Notes under the pieces: generated by a model | The model's input: the letters and a program-made list of their open reading frames with translations, nothing else | Told to the model about the DNA's origin: nothing | The model's database searches: none | Shown here: piece after piece, positions 60,901 to 64,000 of the stretch | How the letters are laid out: the number at the start of each line of letters is the position of its first letter | Numbering within the stretch: position 1 is the first letter of the stretch | Program-made: the position numbers and the translations under genes | NCBI RefSeq assembly: GCF_000208745.1 | Contig: NC_030859.1 | Location: forward strand, 221,496-285,495 | Direction: 5' to 3' | DNA from: Theobroma cacao | Lineage: Eukaryota > Streptophyta > Magnoliopsida > Malvales > Malvaceae | DNA: 64,000 nucleotides

Positions 60901-61626
60901 TGTTTATGCCCAGCAGGCTGGTGTTGTCACTGCCAGAAAATCTGTCAAGATACAGACACTTTCAAAGATAATGATTTTACACCTGATGCGTTTTAGCTAT
61001 GGAAGCCAGGGGAGCACCAAATTGCATAAGCCTGTACGCTTCCCACTTGAGTTAGTATTGGGTCGGGAACTACTTGTTTCTCCATCTACTGAGGTAATAC
61101 TTCTCTTCATTCACTTGTTTAATACAGCTGCATTGCATTATTCTGTATGGTGCTATTTCACATTGTGAAGCATGAAGACACCTGATGCCATATTCAATTT
61201 TTTGGCTCAGCCAAGTAAAATATAATTCATTAATAAACTGCTCTAGGGAGGAATGTAATAGCAAGGCTGCTGCACAAGATTACAAACGGGGTGTATGCAG
61301 CCATGTTTACCAGCATATAATTTACCAGAATACATAGCTGAAACATTACACTCAACGGTTCTTGTTTATTTTTACCCCTTAACTAGCTAGCTAGCCAATG
61401 CTATTATTAATGTTTATTTTTTGTACTTTATTTATAGGGCCGAAAATATGAACTTGTTGCTACAATTACCCATCATGGAAGAGAGCCCTCTAAGGGGCAT
61501 TATACAGCTGATGCTCGTTACCTCAATGGCCAATGGCTACGATTTGACGATGCCTCTGTCACAGCCATTGGGACAAGCAAGGTGTTGCATGACCAAGCGT
61601 ACGTTCTCTTCTACAAACAGACATAG
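57943..61626 (+). CDS. UBP24: Ubiquitin carboxyl-terminal hydrolase, UBP24 type
   Basis: Cysteine deubiquitinase that removes ubiquitin from proteins. Seven exons: 57943-57957 (MTDSK), 58380-59060, 59204-59394, 59881-60128, 60521-60666, 60917-61093, 61438-61626; 548 aa, all GT-AG and in phase. Residues 1-190 are a low-complexity Ser/Asn-rich region. The Cys box [16 protein letters not shown] places the nucleophile at Cys203. [10 protein letters not shown] follows. The His box near the C terminus has [11 protein letters not shown] with His507 and RFDDASV. The protein ends VLFYKQT. Length and domain order fit Arabidopsis UBP24; the assignment to that subfamily rests on memory of the family. The first exon is tiny and is separated by a 422-base intron, so gene finders may mis-start it at a downstream codon. 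Confidence 0.9.
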
Positions 61627-62924
61627 AAGGCACCAGAGTTTTGGAGTTTTTTGGCTACGTATACTTTGTTCACATTATGCTCAACCTATACTAAAGCTTG
61701 TGTGTGTCAGGAACATCGAATGGTTACAGAATTGGCTCAGTGATTTTTCCTTTTCTTGCAACAGCTGGTCGCACCTTAACCTTTAAATGAAGAACTGAAC
61801 TGCAACAGATTTATATAGTCCAATAATCCTTTGTAATGATAATGAAAATGTATGGAAGTTGTTGCTATTTAATGAAGTTTGGCCAATGCATGGCGATTTG
61901 TTGTCATTTGTATATCTTACAAAATGCCAAAAACTGGTTAAATCTAACCATCCATCTCTTTACAAAATTCGGAAGACTTGTTTCCTTGCCTGTCTGCATT
62001 CTAGTCATAAGAAGCTGGAGGTCTAAGAGTTATTATATTATGTCATACTCGCTTGCAAGATGGATTGCAGCTGGATGCATTTGTTCACATTACAAATGAG
62101 GCGTGAATTATGCATGAGAAGCTCCAGTCTCATCCAAATGCCAGAGTAAGCAAGGAAGCAAGGCAGTTGACGTCCCAATGCCGAATGTGCATTTAGCAAA
62201 AGAACTTCATGTTGCCAGTTACGCAACAAAGTATGAAAGGAAGTTGGTAAGATAAAAGCCATCTTTAACTACAGTAACCTTGATGTATAATCAGAAAATC
62301 ATAATCTCATATCTCACTAAAGCCCTGATTTTGGCAGAGGTATAATAGGCCTAAATTTAACTACAGAGATTGATTAGTAGTGTGTGCTGTTGCACGCGTC
62401 TTTTCGTTTTCATTCAAGGTACGTACGTACGTAAATCAATCTCTTCCTAAATTTAACAAATATAATATATATATTCGTTTTCTTCTTGCAGGCCTTTCAG
62501 TAATTGTTGCTTTTGATTAGTACGACCATGGTCATCTCAGCTCAGCTAGCTGCTCTTATGTTTTTAGTTTCCTTTTCGTTTTTATATACGTACGCTTGTT
62601 TCGGCCTTTTTAGCTCGAACAAATAAAATCCATTACTTTTTTTACTGTTATGGTCTTTGTTTTATTACTCTATAATCCAAAGATACACACAAAAGAAGCA
62701 AAGAAAAAATAGATGGAAGAAAAGATGCATCTTAATTATGCTCTACTAAACAAATTAGCTAGCTTACTTTTTCTCATATGTGATACAAAGAAATCAGATG
62801 CTAATACAAAGGAAAGCCACCAAAAGTATGAGCAGAGCAATTATGGTATGGCTTCACTGCTTGGGTTAAGTTAAGCTCATATGTAATAGCTGCTCGCGTT
62901 TATACAAAGAATATATACAAGGAT
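61627..62924. other. UBP24 3' flank; no gene seen
   Basis: Likely 3' UTR up to about 61860, then unique sequence. A (GTAC)n run occurs near 62421-62436. Short open frames have no recognisable motifs. Confidence 0.6.
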
Positions 62925-63110
62925 GAAAATTAAGTCCTTTAATACACTTTACAATATTGAACCAACACTTGTTCTTTAAACATGCATGGCAACCCCTAGC
63001 TAACACATGTTAATGTGATGTGCTAGCTGTGACTTTGCTTAACACCAAAAACCAAGCTGAAAACTTGTCCACGAGAACCCTTCATGCAAGAATTAAACTT
63101 AACAAATATA
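62925..63110. repeat. Degenerate direct repeat, copy A
   Basis: Shares ordered blocks with 63575-63760: ACTTGTTCTTTAAACATGCAT, ATGTGATGTGCT, CCAAGCTG and AAAACTTGTCCA. The origin is unknown; it may be the tail of duplicated minus-strand genes lying to the right or an old non-coding duplication. Confidence 0.7.
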
Positions 63111-63216
63111 TTAAGAAGATATAACCAAACCGTGGTTTCGGCAGCAAAATGAGGCATGCAGACAGTTTCAAGATAAGTAACAATATCTCGATTGTGACTA
63201 TAAATTATTTTTTGAT

Positions 63217-63219
<3 letters not shown>

Positions 63220-63264
<45 letters not shown>
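63220..63264. repeat. (AT)n microsatellite
   Basis: More than 20 AT units lie between the two copies of the direct repeat. A single N at 63294 follows. Confidence 0.95.
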
Positions 63265-63266
<2 letters not shown>

Positions 63267-63574
63267 ATACTTACTACTATATATTACTTATTTNATATAT
63301 ATGCCTACCTTTACATATGATTAAAATTGTTTCTTTTCTTTTTGTATTGATTTCATCTTCCCTGGCTGATGATCAAATTTTCAATGTCTTAATTTGTTCT
63401 TCTTAATCAGAATATATGAAGGTAGGTGTTGAGATTGGCGTGATGATTCAAGTTCAATTAATTCAAACAAACTAGGCATGGAAGATGTTATGGTTTGCCA
63501 AACTCGTGTAATAGAGCTGCTTACATATAAAGAATAGGGATGATTAAGAAGGCCCATAAACATATACTACTTCA

Positions 63575-63760
63575 TCTTCTCAACTTTAATTACAATATTT
63601 AACCAACACTACTTGTTCTTTAAACATGCATATTGCATGCATCGCAAGACCTAGCTTTGCTCACAGAAATGCATGTGATGTGCTGTAACATTGCAAAACC
63701 AAGCTGCAAAACTTGTCCATTTTTACAAACAAGTTTTAAATTAAAATTAAGCAATACAAC
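63575..63760. repeat. Degenerate direct repeat, copy B
   Basis: Partner of 62925-63110. An additional pair of blocks (GAGGCATGC...GTGAC near 63150 and GAGGCAGG...GTGACA near 63910) suggests that the repeat unit is about 650-750 bases long. No gene seen to the window end. Confidence 0.65.
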
Positions 63761-64000
63761 AAACGGATTCAGTTTGTTACAAAAATTATATTTCTAAATT
63801 TAATATTCATAATATAATATATATATATTATATAATATTATATATGCTAATTAAGGAGATATATATAACAAATTAAGCCGTGAACTTAGCTTCATTCAAG
63901 AAGAGTGCTGAGGCAGGTATGTATATACTTAATTGTGACACTTGCTTTGCATCAATTCTCTCTCCTTAATTATTCTTCAAAAATGACTCATCTCTCTCCC

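Noticed and set aside
61421..61786. 121-codon frame overlapping the last UBP24 exon.
   Set aside because: It is read in a different frame from the conserved His-box sequence of the protease and is a shadow.

Overview
The window is nuclear DNA from a flowering plant, most likely a woody eudicot. The evidence is GT-AG introns, CC-NBS-LRR (CNL) resistance genes, Ty1/copia and Ty3/gypsy retroelements, plant GH3 beta-xylosidases, a chloroplast-targeted protein and a UBP24-type deubiquitinase. A citrus-like rosid is my guess, but the sequence does not prove it. All exon coordinates are my own splice calls, checked by reading-frame phase.

Left half (1-37.9 kb): a tandem CNL array on the minus strand. 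NLR1 (55-10498) is dead. A Ty1/copia element (3306-9937, 5-bp target duplication ATGGC) sits in its coding exon just before the P-loop, and a CAA-to-TAA change creates an early stop. NLR2 (16727-20587) and NLR3 (33462-37274) are intact single-exon genes of 1286 and 1270 aa. The spacers between them are copies of one another and carry a 622-bp gap, a likely DNA-transposon remnant and two copies of a small two-exon cysteine-rich (defensin-like) gene candidate on the minus strand. A compact Ty3/gypsy element (24532-27745, 544-bp LTRs, target duplication GTAAT) lies in a non-collinear block between NLR2 and NLR3.

Right half (37.9-64 kb): a small plastid membrane protein gene (minus, HCF153-like) stands head to head with three tandem seven-exon GH3 beta-xylosidase genes (plus; 796, 799 and 800 aa). 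All three keep a GC-AG fourth intron. Downstream of the third, in convergent orientation, is an 11-exon GT92 glycosyltransferase gene (52913-57208, minus, 538 aa). Broken pieces of the same GT92 gene lie after xylosidases 1 and 2: exons 2-5 after the first, exons 8, 9 and part of 11 after the second. The duplicated unit was therefore xylosidase plus GT92 up to intron 1, and only the last GT92 copy kept exon 1. A seven-exon UBP24-type ubiquitin protease gene (57943-61626, plus, 548 aa) is divergent from GT92. The last 2.4 kb holds no recognisable gene, only a degenerate direct repeat and AT microsatellites.

Functionally, the array encodes immune receptors (NLR2, NLR3), secreted cell-wall enzymes (xylosidases) and a Golgi-type glycosyltransferase. 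The xylosidase/GT92 pairing is an arrangement made by duplication; a shared pathway in cell-wall polysaccharide metabolism is inference. The assembly is imperfect: a single N inside the copia element joins two diverged copies of the same 1.88 kb, which suggests unmerged contigs or haplotypes.
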